DNA of 28,167 nt from Basidiobolus heterosporus B8920 (GCA_000697455.1 JNET01028456.1:1-28167); one strand, 5' to 3'; shown: positions 9,411 to 21,100, counted from the stretch's first letter. Numbers and translations: made by a program. The notes: a model not told the origin generated them from the letters alone.

Positions 9411-10445
9411 ATCCGGACTTCTCTATTAACATAGATAAAAGGAACATTCTCCAATTTCGCAGTTATACTTCGGTCAAACACCGAGAAAACCCAATAAAAC
9501 AACCTGTAGTAATAAATACGCAACATATGGATTAAATATGAAAAAGTTAATTCCAGTTTTTGTTTAATCCTGAAACCAGCGGAACGGGAATATGATCATC
9601 TTTATGTAGAATGGCAATTGGGTAAAGAATATGGTAATAAAATCAATATGATTCATGGGGAAAAAGTTAAGAATAAAAGAGCAGACACAAACAATTCATG
9701 TAGTATGGAGGAATTTCTTAGGCAGAAAATTAAGAGCTACTGAAATTAAATATTACTCTACTAATTGATATATCCAACATGGTTATTATGTTCCATAACT
9801 TTTAAGGAGTAATATTAATTGATGACTAAAATGTAAAATTTGATTTTAAATTATTTATTTATTAACAAAGTTTACTTAGAGCAAACCTATGGAAAATAAG
9901 TAGGTTAGAAAAGGTTCGGTAAATTTTGGAGTGTGGGTCGAATACAGATATTCAGAATAATTTGTTCATCTCATTATATTTCGAAATGAGCTGGGTTTAA
10001 TAGCAAAAATAGTTTCATCACGTAAAGTGTAGAAAAAGAAATAAAAATATAGAGTTCTAAACTTACCAAGTTGGAAACACAATGGCTGAGCGGAGATGCT
10101 GAAAGCTACAGCGAGAGCACTCCTTTTTGTATGGCAATCGATGCTCTATCGACATGGGTAAAAAAAATTATTCATGGTTGATATTATCCAGGGCAGGGTC
10201 TAACGACAGGGGAAATTCTTTGAGACATGGTTATACTGCAGAAAAAAAATACTTCCAGAAAATTCTATTGACGATTCACAGAACAGGTGATTATCTGTTG
10301 TAAAAAAAAGTTGATTGATTTTCAATTTATTCCTATTCAAGGTTGTTTAGACTTCCCTCCACTTCACCCTAACCCTAACAATCATACTCTTTTGATTCTT
10401 GAAACAAGCATCTCTTTAAACGTTCCTTTAATTATATTGACTGGT
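9411..10445. other. AT-rich intergenic region between eIF3g and APC11
   Basis: About 1 kb. I see no coding region, tRNA or mobile element. Runs of A and T dominate. The only clear motif is CCCTAACCCTAA at 10367-10378. The last 200 bases probably hold the APC11 promoter. Confidence 0.5.
10367..10378 (-). promoter_or_regulatory. Telomere-like motif CCCTAA x2 in the APC11 promoter
   Basis: Two exact units, 67 bases before the APC11 start codon, a typical distance for a proximal promoter element. Same motif and orientation as upstream of eIF3g. Confidence 0.6.
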
Positions 10446-11001
10446 ATGAAAGTGAAAATACAAAGTACACCTTTAGGTTTTCCTGTGTTTCTCTTCACCC
10501 ACACTTTTTTAATGTCCCGTTCGATTGTTTAGGGTAATTTGGGCGTATTTTATGGTTTATACTCTACCGCACTGGTTGTTGATCTGTTATTCTGGTATTG
10601 CAGTTGGAATCCGGTGGCCTTTTGGCGGTGGGATGTTCACGAGGATGATGTGTGTGGTATTTGTAGAGTAGCGTTTGATGGCTGCTGTCCTAGCTGTAAA
10701 ACGCCTGGTGATGATTGTCCCTTAAGTAGGTAACCTTTTATATATGTTAGGTGACAGGCGTAATACTTAAAAGAACTTCCCTTAGTTTGGGGAAAATGTT
10801 CCCATTGCTTTCACATGCACTGCTTATTGAAATGGCTCGAGACTGAAAGCTCACAACAACAATGTCCTATGGATAGACGACCGTGGGGTATGTATAGTCT
10901 ATTAAAATTTCCTGGACTTTCTATGAACTAATAGGTTCCTCTCTTCCCTCTCTTTCCTCCCTTCCCTTCATCGCTTTGAAATTGTAGAGACTGCCACATG
11001 A
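10446..11001 (+). CDS. APC11: Anaphase-promoting complex RING-H2 subunit 11, with an apparent 1-base exon
   Basis: The model is 10446-10464, 10533 (one base), 10604-10725, 10786-10887 and 10988-11001: 258 bases, 85 residues (human 84). APC11 is the catalytic RING subunit that recruits the E2 to APC/C. It begins MKVKIQ, the family start, then 'WNPVAFWRWD'. Zinc ligands are C24, C27, C35, C38, C45, C52, H54, H57, H59, C60 and C74; the last site is Asp77 ('CPMDRRPW') where human has Cys, as in Rbx1 and, from memory, some fungal APC11 proteins. Exon 1 ends in phase 1 (donor GTACAC) but 'TGG AAT CCG' needs phase 2; a G at 10533 between TTTAG and GTAATT supplies the base, making codon 7 AGT. The last intron ends after a long pyrimidine tract. 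The identity is very sure; the microexon is inferred. Confidence 0.92.
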
Positions 11002-11269
11002 TCATATTAAGTTGATTAATTAGTTAGTTTAGTCCCATTCATTTACACGAAAAAAAATCTAGAGAGTAAATAAAAAAATTCATCCACTGGCTGACGAGGC
11101 TCCGTTGTGCAGCCTACTTCATGCTTGAACCAATGGGTATCGGGATTGATTGGATCGTTTGAATTCCCTCGTTTTAACCAACTTTTTATCGCATGTTATT
11201 GGGTTTTTGTTAACATCAAGTGAAGGTGAACCTTTGAAGTTGTTAACTCTACGAGGTAGTGGAACTAGC

Positions 11270-12878
11270 ATGTCTGAGCAAACTGAGAACCCACCAGTGG
11301 AACAGCGCGATCCTGCTTACTTCCAGTATTATGGAATGTTAACTCACCAGGTACTTTCCCTTTTTTTACTAGGTGGTGTTGGATTGTTGGTGACTTCACC
11401 AACCCTCCGTTTCTTCTGGATACTTTATGTGTTGGTCACGGCTTCGTTTCTTTTCAAATAACCTTTGTTTTCTTTTTGACTTAGCAAAATATGCTTCAGG
11501 ATGTGATACGTACTAGTACTTATCGCAATGCCATCCTGAATAACGGAGCACTGTTCAAGGATAAATTGGTGTTGGACGTCGGGGCAGGTTTGTTGCCTAT
11601 TTCTATACTCAACTTGGAGCCAATATGAACTTCGTTCCCGTGATAGGCTCCGGAATCCTCTCCTATTTTGCTGCTCAAGCTGGAGCCAAGGTTTTCGCCG
11701 TTGAGGCCTCTGGCATGGCAGAGAAGATGCAGAAGATTGTGAACGAAGCCAATAAAGAAGACGGTACTGGAAAGAACTCTTGGATGAAAGATAGAATTCA
11801 AGTCGTTCAAGGTGACTACTCTTCTTCCTTTTGTTGAATTGTGCCATGCACTCACCACACCTACTTTTTCTTTCAAGACAAGATTGAAACTCCTAATTTG
11901 CCCATTCCCCAGGTGGATACTTTGATTTCTGAACCTATCGGAGTCCTGTTGGTACACGAGAGAATGTTGGAGTCTTTTATCTATGCTAGAGGTGTCCATT
12001 TTACCTTACATATAGAGCTCTGTAAAAGAAAGGATCTCTAACTTTGATTCCTAGACAAGTACCTGAAGGCTGGCGGAGCGATTCTCCCGTCACAAGGATC
12101 CATCGAACTGGCACCATTTACTGATTTCGTATTGTGGAACGAGACTATGGGTAAAGTAAGATTTTGGCAACACTCCAACTTCTATGGGGTTGACTTGAGA
12201 CCACTTCAAGAAGATGCTAGAGATGAAATGTTTGGCATGCCGGTGGTCGGTCACTTTGATCCCAAATCTTTGATGGCACTGCCTACCCCTGGTGGATTCA
12301 ACGTAGATTTCTATACGATCACCTTGCCACAATTACGTGAATTTACCATTCCCATCTATTGGCAAGTCAAATACACGGGTATCATGCACGGCATAGCCGG
12401 ATGGTTTGATTTGTCTTTTACTCCTCCGGTCGGTACCCCCAACCCAGTTAACATTGATATGTCCACGGGGCCAGCTGCGGAAAGAACTCACTGGCAACAG
12501 GTACGTTTCTTGTTCAAGGAGCCACTTGCTGTCAACTCGAATCAAGTGGTGAAGGGGTGGATGACATGCGTTGTAAATGAAATGCGAAGCTATTTTGTCG
12601 ATGCTGAGGTTGCGTTATGCGATGAACATTCCAACATCACTCCAGACACCATCACCAACATCCCCAGCTCACTAAGAAGAAAGGGAAGGTGGAATCTCCA
12701 CGAACAAACGTACAACTATAGTTACATGCCTGAATATGCAGGTAATCAAGAGTTGTTTCGACCAGAAAACAATTTCCTATACGAAGCGGAAAGTGAATTC
12801 GTCAAAGTAGAGATGGATCAGATTCCAGAGGAAATCATGACCATGGCTGACGCAGTGGAACTTCCAAATCTCAATTAG
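11270..12878 (+). CDS. CARM1/PRMT4-type protein arginine methyltransferase
   Basis: Five exons (11270-11350, 11485-11587, 11647-11811, 11878-11991, 12055-12878) encode 428 residues. Type I PRMTs transfer methyl groups from S-adenosylmethionine to arginines, giving asymmetric dimethylarginine on histones, splicing and transcription proteins. The N-terminus '[17 protein letters not shown]' is the CARM1 signature. SAM motif I is '[19 protein letters not shown]' (56-74), post-I is 'VFAVEAS', and the double-E loop is '[16 protein letters not shown]' with E135 and E144. The THW loop is T299-W301. Most PRMTs resemble PRMT1, 3 or 5; this one aligns best from memory with CARM1 of animals and PRMT4 of plants. 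It lacks the N-terminal PH-like domain of animal CARM1. The C-terminal tail after about 365 is acidic and unfamiliar. It converges with COQ1, 263 bases away. Confidence 0.9.
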
Positions 12879-13141
12879 CCACTCTCCATGCTTTCATATA
12901 TTTAGAACTACCAATATCGTATAAACTTCTGTTTACCACAAGATAAGGAATGTGCGTTTAATGAATGCCATTTTTATGATATTGACGAGTGATGGTACAG
13001 GATGCAGGGTCATGGGTGATGAGTGATGATTCTGAAGATATTGAGTGAAGATTCGGTGAATGACTTCTGTGCCATCAGCCAGTGTATAGATAGGATGGAA
13101 GTCAAGTCAATGAGGATGAGATGGGTAAGGAGATGTACAGA

Positions 13142-14605
13142 CTACTTGGTCCTTGTGGCTACTTTATGCGCTAGTTGGATTAGGGCTTCTCGAGCTTGCG
13201 AAGGTGGTAGTTGTTGAACAGAGCTGATGGCTTTTTGGCAATAAGATTCGGCTAGTTTGCGAGTCTGATCTATACCTTGGCTACGCCATACAAGTTCGTA
13301 GGCCTACATGAATCTATTAGTGGGATGTGGAAGGAGGGACAGGCTGAGGGATAGGCTGAATATTTGGATTTAATACCTTTTCAATGTCTCCTTTGCTAGC
13401 GAATTTGCGTTTGATCAATTGTCCGAGTTCAGGGAATTCCTCCCAAGCAAAGAGTACGGGTGCTGTGGCCAAACCGAGTTTTAGGTCGGCCCCTACTGGC
13501 TTTCCAAACTCATCTGCACTAGTGGTATAGTCCAGCATATCATCCACCAGCTACAAAGATAAACTCATTTAATTCCCTGACCTCCCTACACTGCCAGATA
13601 GTCACGTCTTTCTTGAATTACCTGAAATGCTAAACCAAGATCTTTTCCGAAGGAATAAGCCAATTCAGCAATAGATTTAGTACTTCCCCCGAGTATAGCG
13701 GCAGCTTTGCAGCTATTAGCAATCAGACTTGCAGTCTTCAAGTAAGTCTTCTCCATGTAATGCTCGAAGGTAGATAGTTCAGGCCTTCCGTGGTCACTCT
13801 GTTTGGTGTTCTTGAGCTGTTTAAGCTCACCATCTACAAGATCCTCCATGACTGTGGCCAGCAGTTCTGTCACTTCTGGGTTTCTTAGACGGGCAAGCGC
13901 GATAGACGAGCGGGCTAGGATAAAATCGCCTGCAAGGACTGCTGACCTATTACCGAAAGTAGCGTTAGTGGAAGGGGCACCCCGACGGGTTGGGGAGTCG
14001 TCTACTACATCGTCATGAACTAAGGATGTCGTGTGTATCATTTCGACAATTTCAGACAGGCGACGTTGAGTAGGTAGGATGGTACAACCATCCGAGTTCA
14101 CAGTGGTTTGGTAGAACCCGTCCTCACAATTATTGATCCAAGAGTTACTGTTGGAACATAGCTTAGTATCCATCATTTCATAAGTTTGGTGAGGTTTAAA
14201 AGTGGTGCTCTTTGAAGCCAAACTAGTAGCTTGTGACATCAATAAAACCAACAATGGTCGTATATGCTTGCCCGGTTGCTCGAAATAATATTTACTTATG
14301 TTATAGAGTTGTTTATCCTTGGTATTCAGCAAACTATTAATGTTTGGTGTTATCTCGGAGATATTCTTCCCAAGCAAATGCCTGTGATCAATTTTAGCAG
14401 TTGGCTCATACTGTACTAAAGGCTGAGCCTCTAGCACTGCCTGCGTCCAATTGCATGCCTTACCCATGAATAGGACTTGAACTGGTCTTGGGCGATGAGA
14501 GAGCATGAGCGCAGCATTGCAAGTCCGTGGAGAACGAGGATAAATAGTGAAATAGCGAAATGAGATGTTGGAGATGGGCTTGACTTGAGTAGTTATACAT
14601 GCCAT
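13142..14605 (-). CDS. COQ1: Trans-polyprenyl diphosphate synthase of ubiquinone synthesis
   Basis: Three exons (14605-13622, 13550-13377, 13303-13142) encode 439 residues. The enzyme extends farnesyl or geranylgeranyl diphosphate with isopentenyl units to make the ubiquinone side chain, in mitochondria. The first 40 residues are rich in R, S and T with few acids, like a presequence. 'GKHIRPLLVLLMSQATS' precedes an insertion of about 45 residues. The first aspartate-rich motif is 'DDVVD' (198-202) followed by 'TRRG'; the second is 'DDMLD' (331-335), reached across the first intron. 'LPTQRRLSEIVEMIH' and 'LVDGELKQLKN' are also typical of COQ1. Chain length (Q9 or Q10) cannot be read off. With QCR2, it is the second respiratory gene in the window. 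Confidence 0.93.
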
Positions 14606-14908
14606 CTTGGGCTTGGGTATGAATGCTATATAATTAAGGTATGGTGGTTCAAAGATAGTGTAATGGTGTAGCGGTATTCGTTACAGGCGGAAGCAAGATA
14701 AACGCTTACACGTCTGTTTAGAGACACATATGTATCTAGTGTGAGTGGGTGTGTATATAGATGGACAGCTAAAATGCTCGTAACTGGAGAAAATTTTCTT
14801 TTGGTGATATAGCTTCCCAAATTTGGTAAGAGAGTATGAGTAAATCGAGACCACTTAGGATTATATAAGTAATGATGACATTTATTGCAGTTGTTTCAGT
14901 CAACCTTA
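14606..14908. promoter_or_regulatory. COQ1 promoter and PHO13 3' region
   Basis: About 300 bases between two minus-strand genes transcribed in the same direction. It must hold the COQ1 promoter and the PHO13 polyadenylation region. No distinct motif stands out beyond AT-rich sequence. Confidence 0.4.
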
Positions 14909-16362
14909 CTAATTGTTGTTGGTTAAGAAGTAAAGATCGGCCAACGCATCTGTGTAATAGTCCGGCTTGATCGGCTGGTCCTGGTCCAAGATTTCATGTT
15001 CTTTGCTGATACCTGCGTAATGATATGATGTGGTGAGATGTGGTGTGATATGATGAGTAGAGCTTCTCAATGAGATTCCAGTCCACTAACCAGTCAATAC
15101 GAGGAGTGTCTTCAAACCTCCGTTGATTCCAAAGAGTATGTCGGTGTTAAGGCTACGAATGAAAGTCAGAAAGAACTATGCACCGCCTCGATGGATGTCT
15201 GATGGCTTACCGATCTCCAACCATACAAGTCCTGTGCTTGTCTAAGTGGTATCTGCGGTGGCATATTAGCTAGAGGATCTCCAGAGGATTGCTGAATGCA
15301 CTTCACTTACTTGTCCACTATACAATCAATCATTGGCTTTTCTGGTTTGCCCATTACGACTGGTCGGCGGCCAAGTGCGGTGATAACTGGAGCGATAATC
15401 GCCCCAGTTCCTAAGAAAGGGATGAATATACCGACACGCAATACCAGCACCTTTACGTGTACGATGTCATACCTGGGTACACTGTTCCGTGAATCGGATA
15501 GGTGCTATCCTCGTTAGTGGCGATGAACTTGCACTCCGGGTTATGGTACAAGTACGTGAAAGCCTTGGCATATTTCCGATAGTTCAGGTTGATGTCAAAG
15601 CCAAGGATAACTGCTCCGATCTAGATTCTCCATCAGATTATCAACGCTAACAAAGTTTGGCCTATCTCTAATTCTTACCGAATCATCCGGTTTAATGGTA
15701 TGGAGTGTATCGAAATCGATGGGCTCATTATCTTCCTGTAGATAATGGATGTAAGCTACTGTGGACAGTTGAATGTACAGGCAAGGATGCCTACCCCAAT
15801 CCCACAGACCGCGATATTTTCCGCTTCAAGTTCTTCCTTCAACCCTTTATCTCCAAAAGCATAGACCTTCTTGTCTGAAGGGAAGTTCAGGATGTTTTTG
15901 ACGTAGTAGGCAGTTGCATAAGCAGAGCCAAATATCTCTTCCTGTGAAAACATTTCTACTATTAAAGGACGAGCGTCGTTTCTCTGGGGATATGTATAAG
16001 TACCTCCGAAGCATCGATTTTCATGGAAGATAATTTTTTCAGGTACATGGGTCGAGATTTCGTACTATTGTTGGTAACGAACAAGATACGTTTGCCTACA
16101 AGGTTTCTCAGTTAGAAGAGGTTTTGACCGCTTTACGTCTAGTATAATGGTACCTGTCTGTCTCAGGAGGTTCAGGGTTTCACGTACGCCATCTAGTACG
16201 CGGTCACCCTCCCATAACACACCTACAAATAGAAGTGGTGATTGTCAACGTGGAGTTTGTTGAGCAATTCAAGGGAAGACTCATACCATCACAATCAAAA
16301 AGGAAAGTGTCTATGCTGTCGAGAAAACTCTGGGCCTCTTCGGCTGTACTGATTTTGTGCAT
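14909..16362 (-). CDS. PHO13: HAD-superfamily 4-nitrophenylphosphatase / phosphoglycolate phosphatase
   Basis: Ten exons (16362-16287, 16222-16154, 16095-16004, 15941-15795, 15735-15679, 15620-15473, 15410-15311, 15252-15211, 15152-15091, 15012-14909) encode 298 residues; yeast Pho13 has 312. The family removes toxic side products of metabolism such as 2-phosphoglycolate and 4-phosphoerythronate in the cytosol. HAD motif I is 'FLFDCDGVLW' with nucleophile D23 and D25, split by intron 1. Motif II is 'FVTNNSTKSR', motif III uses the lysine of 'MGKPEKP', and motif IV is 'MVGDRLNTDI'. The C2 cap carries 'GFDINLNYRKYAKA' and 'PGTGAIIAP'. Every junction keeps the frame. An in-frame ATG 87 bases upstream would add a hydrophobic stretch; I prefer the start at 16362 because it matches family N-termini. 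Intron 9 contains a TGATATGATGTGG-like low-complexity run (15021-15058). Confidence 0.92.
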
Positions 16363-16600
16363 GATAGCTACAGAAAAGCAAAGGAGAAAGCGCACTCGGT
16401 AGAAAATTTTGCCCAGATAGGAGTTATCCCAGCTACCATTGTAGTACAAAAAAGCCGATCAATGCCGATTTGACTTTCTTGGATTAAACGATTTCGTAGA
16501 TTCAGATTTTATTTTGTGTTGTTACTTCTCTTACATAGACGAAACAAATATTACAGAGAGTGGGCGGTGGATAGCCCCTTAGAACGAGAGAGCAGTATTG

Positions 16601-17949
16601 TTAGAAAACACCAAAGAAGCCTCGTCTGCGTGATTGGCTACTGTTAGCGACGTTGAATTTCTCAACAAGCTAATGCAAGAAAAGTGAGTCTTGGGTGTGT
16701 AAATCAGACTAGTACTAACAAGGATTACCTCCTGAACTGAATCGATTCCCTTCGTAAGGGTGGCCAGGTAAGAGATCAAGAGTACATCATTGTATTCTGT
16801 CATATATCTATCTCGGTATTCTGGCCCATCCATAGTTGGCAATTGGTTGCACAAGCTTGCAATCTCTCGCAGGATTTGTGGATCTTCTGGGATGTTTCCA
16901 CTCTTGACGTCCTCAATGTATCGCTTCAGGAAATCCACTCTTACGTGTAGCATTTTGATTGCATTTCGCTGGTTTGTCAAATGTGCAATCACTGGAACCC
17001 ATTAGTACGCGTAAAATCAAGAAACTGGCCTAAGGTACACATACATGCAGAGTTGCTTTCTCCGGACTCATTGACTGTGTGGGCAACATGATCTACGGCT
17101 ATACGCTCAGCTTCTCCAGTTTCTATTTTGTAGTTTGATTGGATAAACAATGTCGACATTTGCTCGTCGACAATGTCAATGAACGTTTCGTAGACTGTGA
17201 TAGGTAAGTTACGAGTAGCCGTCAAGTCGTGAGGATCAAGCTGCAAGAACAGCGGACTCTCGTTGTAGGTCAGCTTTGAAAAGAATAAGTCTTGAATATA
17301 TGTCATAATTATGAAGAGACCGTAGGTCACTAACCTGCTTGTGAATCGCTAGGTCAGAGGGTGTAGGCCGTGAACCAACAGAGTACCACCCTACAAAATC
17401 ATATTCAGGAAATACTTGACGAACTAAAAGCCCAACATAAAAATCATATTAATAAGAATAAAGTTTAGTGCTCAAGGTGCCATTACTAAAAGTGGCGTAC
17501 ACTGCTCTTGCTTTGTGGTAAAATAGCCATCGTCTACTATTACTTCTCCATTCACAGTGGTAAAGGCCAATTCGTACGAGTTAAATATCTCGATCTCTCG
17601 CCCACTTTGAATACCTAATAGTGCGCCTATGACTTTTTGGAAAGTTAAGTAAGTCCTTGTGTTAGCCCCAAACTTCAAACCAGCGTGCTATTCGAACCAG
17701 ATTACTTTGTGGTTGGGAGCATTTTTGTTGTACTTTGATGCGTGAAAAATGGTCAGAAATGTTCATCAAGGTTAACGGATGCCTGTAGTAAAGAACACGT
17801 AATTAGTCTAACCATTCCCTTCTGAGAGAGTACAACTTTTCGTACAGGATGACAAGGATTCCAGAGTTATTTTCAGCGTTGGACACTACACTGTTAGTTT
17901 GCTGAGCTAACTTTGTGGTATCCTGTGGCGTTATGTCCATGCTAGTCAT
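16601..17949 (-). CDS. CSN6: COP9 signalosome subunit 6 (MPN- protein)
   Basis: Seven exons (17949-17846, 17782-17734, 17687-17501, 17423-17335, 17273-17045, 16991-16729, 16669-16601) encode 329 residues; human CSN6 has 327. CSN6 pairs with CSN5 and activates it, so that the complex strips NEDD8 from cullins. The MPN domain starts 'ILHPLTLMNISDHF' and shows 'VIGALLGIQSGREIEIFNSYEL' across 20-odd residues, 'EQFRQVFPEYDFVGWYSVG' and 'PTPSDLAIHKQ'; there is no HxH metal site, as expected for an MPN- subunit. 'EAERIAVDHVAH' is the CSN6 signature. The C-terminal helices include 'AIKMLHVRVDFLKRYIE' and 'NDVLLISYLATLTK'. Intron 2 is only 46 bases. Two in-frame start codons lie nine bases apart; I took the first. 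The AAA ATPase gene ends 152 bases upstream on the same strand. Confidence 0.92.
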
Positions 17950-18101
17950 GATTTCCGGCTGCAAGATGAAGTTTAAACAAGAGCGGGTGTCATGAATGCT
18001 ATGATAATTATAATTGAAATTCTAGCTACAGGAATTTGGAATTTACGTCACATTTCAAATAGCAGTTTATTTATAAACAGATATAAGCAGATTTCATCAG
18101 T

Positions 18102-21100
18102 TTATCTTTGCTGAAATTGCTTGTAGACAAGCATGACCGGATCTGATGCGCGCTGAAGAACGCCAGTTCTCATTTTCTGTAGCACCGGCTCAACATGCCG
18201 AGTGCATATCTCTTTAATGTTGAGATCCTCTCTTAACGCATGAATGGCAGCCTCACTATACGATACAACTTGGTCATTAATGGATCGAGGCAACGGGGCA
18301 TTGTAATAAACGAGGACATACCGAATCACATTTTCCAAATCTGCCCCAGAGAAGTATTCGGTTTGCGCAGCTAGTTGTGTGAAGTCAAGCTCTGAGCAAA
18401 TTGGGGACTTTCTGGCGAGTGTTTCTAAGATCTTTACTCGATCATGGCTATCTGGGTATCCAACATATAGAAGTTGATCCAAGCGGCCTAGGAACAACTC
18501 ATACGCGTTAGATAGACGAAGATACACAAGCACAAGTCCATAACTTTACCTGGTCTGAGTATTGCGTCGTCGACTTTATCTGGCCGGTTAGTACATCCAA
18601 TCACGAATACACCTTTGCGTTCTGATACACCATCCATCTCGTTCAACAACGTACTAAGAACACGTTCATTAACACCGCCTCCACTCTCATCAAGATTCCA
18701 CTCTAAAACCAACCAAGACGTCAACACCAAAGGTCATTTCTGGCCAATACAAAGACTAACCTCTTTTAGTCCCTAGCGCGTCGATTTCATCAAAGAATAC
18801 CACACAAGGAGCCACTTGCCGTGCGGTGGCGAATATTCTTCTTATGGTGTTCTCGGTTTCTCCGAAATATTTTGAAAATACCTCGGGGCTTCATAAGGTA
18901 CGTGATAAATACTTGCAGTTGATGAGCACATTCTAAAGACTACTTACCCTTTGACGATAATGACGTTCAGAGTCGATTCAGATATCAAAGCATTGACCAA
19001 AGCTGTCTTTCCGCAACCTGTGCAAACAGTCAGTTGTTGATAAACATCCAAGGATCCACCATCAGTTCTTACCAGAAGGACCATAGAGCAATAAGCCTGA
19101 GGGGGCTTGAACACCCAGAAACCCACTGCTTTCAGCGCTCGTAATAGAGATGCGAATTAGTTGACGCAAACGATCGATTATTGTCTCATATCTAGAAGCA
19201 CCCCCGCCCAAAATGAACGCTTTGTTAGTTGTCATCAGCTTTGCTTGGTATCGACTTAGTATGAACCTATTACCCTCCAATCTCGTGCCAGAATTTTCGA
19301 GGGATTGTGGACTCAAACTCCACTTGTTGCGAGGGTTTTGTTACCGATAAAGCGTACTCGAAATCGCTCCAGCTCACGTACTGGGAAAGACTGATGAAAT
19401 TCACACAAATCAGCTATCAAAAGTGCATTACGGTCTCAATAGAGCCATTGTAATACCTTGCGCTATCCTGTCCCGATGACACGTTTAGCCTAGAGAAGAA
19501 TTGAGAAAGTTCCTCAACATTGAACAGACCATCCCCCACCGATGAAGGGTTTTGTTTCCTGATGGCATGCAAGGCAGCCGCTCGACATAGTAATGCTAGA
19601 TCGCGGCCGACAAATCCCATGGTGACCTTTGACATGCATTAGTTCCGTGCTTCTACTTTTTGGACATCCAGCAATCAACATACTAGAGCAATCTTCTCCG
19701 CGTACAGAGTCAGAGTATCTTTGGTGCGTAGCTCGACATCGCTAAATGATTGAGGGTACAAAGGGAACTTGGCTAACTGATGCGCCAGTATGTCAACTCT
19801 TTGTAGTCTAAAGTAGGAGAGTTGTCAATTCTGGTGCAGGCTTTTCAAATAAAGGACATCTCGTCGTACCTAGTAGGAACCGGTATCACAAGTTCATGTT
19901 GAAACACCTCATCTTTACGGAGTATTTCAGGCAGCCTCCGTTTGTCACGGGTAATGCCTATGATGAATACCTAATTTACGTTGGTCAAGTGAGCTTGAGA
20001 AATGAAGAGTATGTAGAATCCAAACCTTCGATTCATCGGTCAGACCTCTGATTTGCTCCGCCAGAGAGTTTAGTAGATCGTTTTTGAATTCGTTGTCAAC
20101 ATTGCTATCTTAAGTATATAAAAAGATGAGTTCTTGACTTATCTCCAAATTCTTTATTACAAAGCACTTACTTGTTGAGAGTAGGTCTATGTCTTTGATC
20201 AGAACGACAGAAGGCATGCACAGGATAGCTTCCTCGAACACTAATTTGATGTGTTGTGTCACGAAATGTTTCAAATCACTTGTTCCTTGACTCTTCGTCA
20301 GAAGCTTTGAGATTGACAGATCGCATTGGTTAATTTTAAGTGATTTCAGCACGGATCTACAAAACAGAATTAAAGACCATGTTTGTATGAGATGGTAGAC
20401 TAGCAAACCGGGCAGACTAGCAAACCGGGCATACCTTATCAGAGATGACTTTCCGACACCAGAAACCCCGTGAACTAATACACTACGTGTTGGCAAGATA
20501 TTGAGAGACCGATGAAAGTGAGCATACTCCAGAAGACTATCTAATGCAAGGGTCAATAGGTTTGTCAGCCAACTGGGGATTGATGGGTGTTGAGATACCT
20601 ATGAGTCCACGAAGTTCTGAGCACTGCTCTTTATACCCTTTAGGGTCCATCTGCATATCTGAATTTCTGTTGGAATCAAACTCATCTCCGAGTACGAATT
20701 CAATTCGCGTATTCTCTCTTTCTACTATGCCAACATTATATTTCTCTCCCTCTTGCATCTCGGCCTTCACTACTTCAAATATACAATTTTCGTCAAGTAC
20801 CTTGACCATAAAAATCGATCCTTTTTCCACCTGCAAATCTCGTCATTAGATAAGTGATTTCTTTGAGTATTATGTCAGGAGATGCACCGCCATACTGGGT
20901 ATTCGGCCAGACTTCTCTTGAGCCTATCTTCCCAGTCAATAAATCTTGCTCGTTTGCTCGCACTACGACTTGACCAAGCCTCTAAACCCTCTGTTGTAGG
21001 GAATTTAAGGTTTCCCTTCAGTAGTCGAACCTTCAAGACTTTCACTCTCCCAGCTAATAGGAAAATTTGGGAAAAGAAAGGATACTGGATTAGTATTGCT

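Noticed and set aside
9920-10130. Possible tRNA gene (GGTCGAATAC and GGCTGAGCGG words before a T-run)
   Set aside because: No acceptor stem or T-arm pairing can be built and the order of the boxes is wrong.
10446-10486. Longer APC11 first exon using the GTTTCT donor at 10487
   Set aside because: It keeps frame but inserts seven residues into a tightly conserved N-terminus and uses a poor donor. Kept as the main alternative to the one-base exon.
13023-13217. Plus-strand 64-codon open frame
   Set aside because: It lies antisense to the last exon of COQ1 and has no supporting features.
15296-15517. Plus-strand 73-codon open frame
   Set aside because: Antisense to two well-supported exons and an intron of the PHO13-type gene.
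17688-17733. GGTTCGAATAG on the minus strand in CSN6 intron 2, tRNA-like
   Set aside because: The intron is only 46 bases and the match is explained by the splice acceptor GAATAG.
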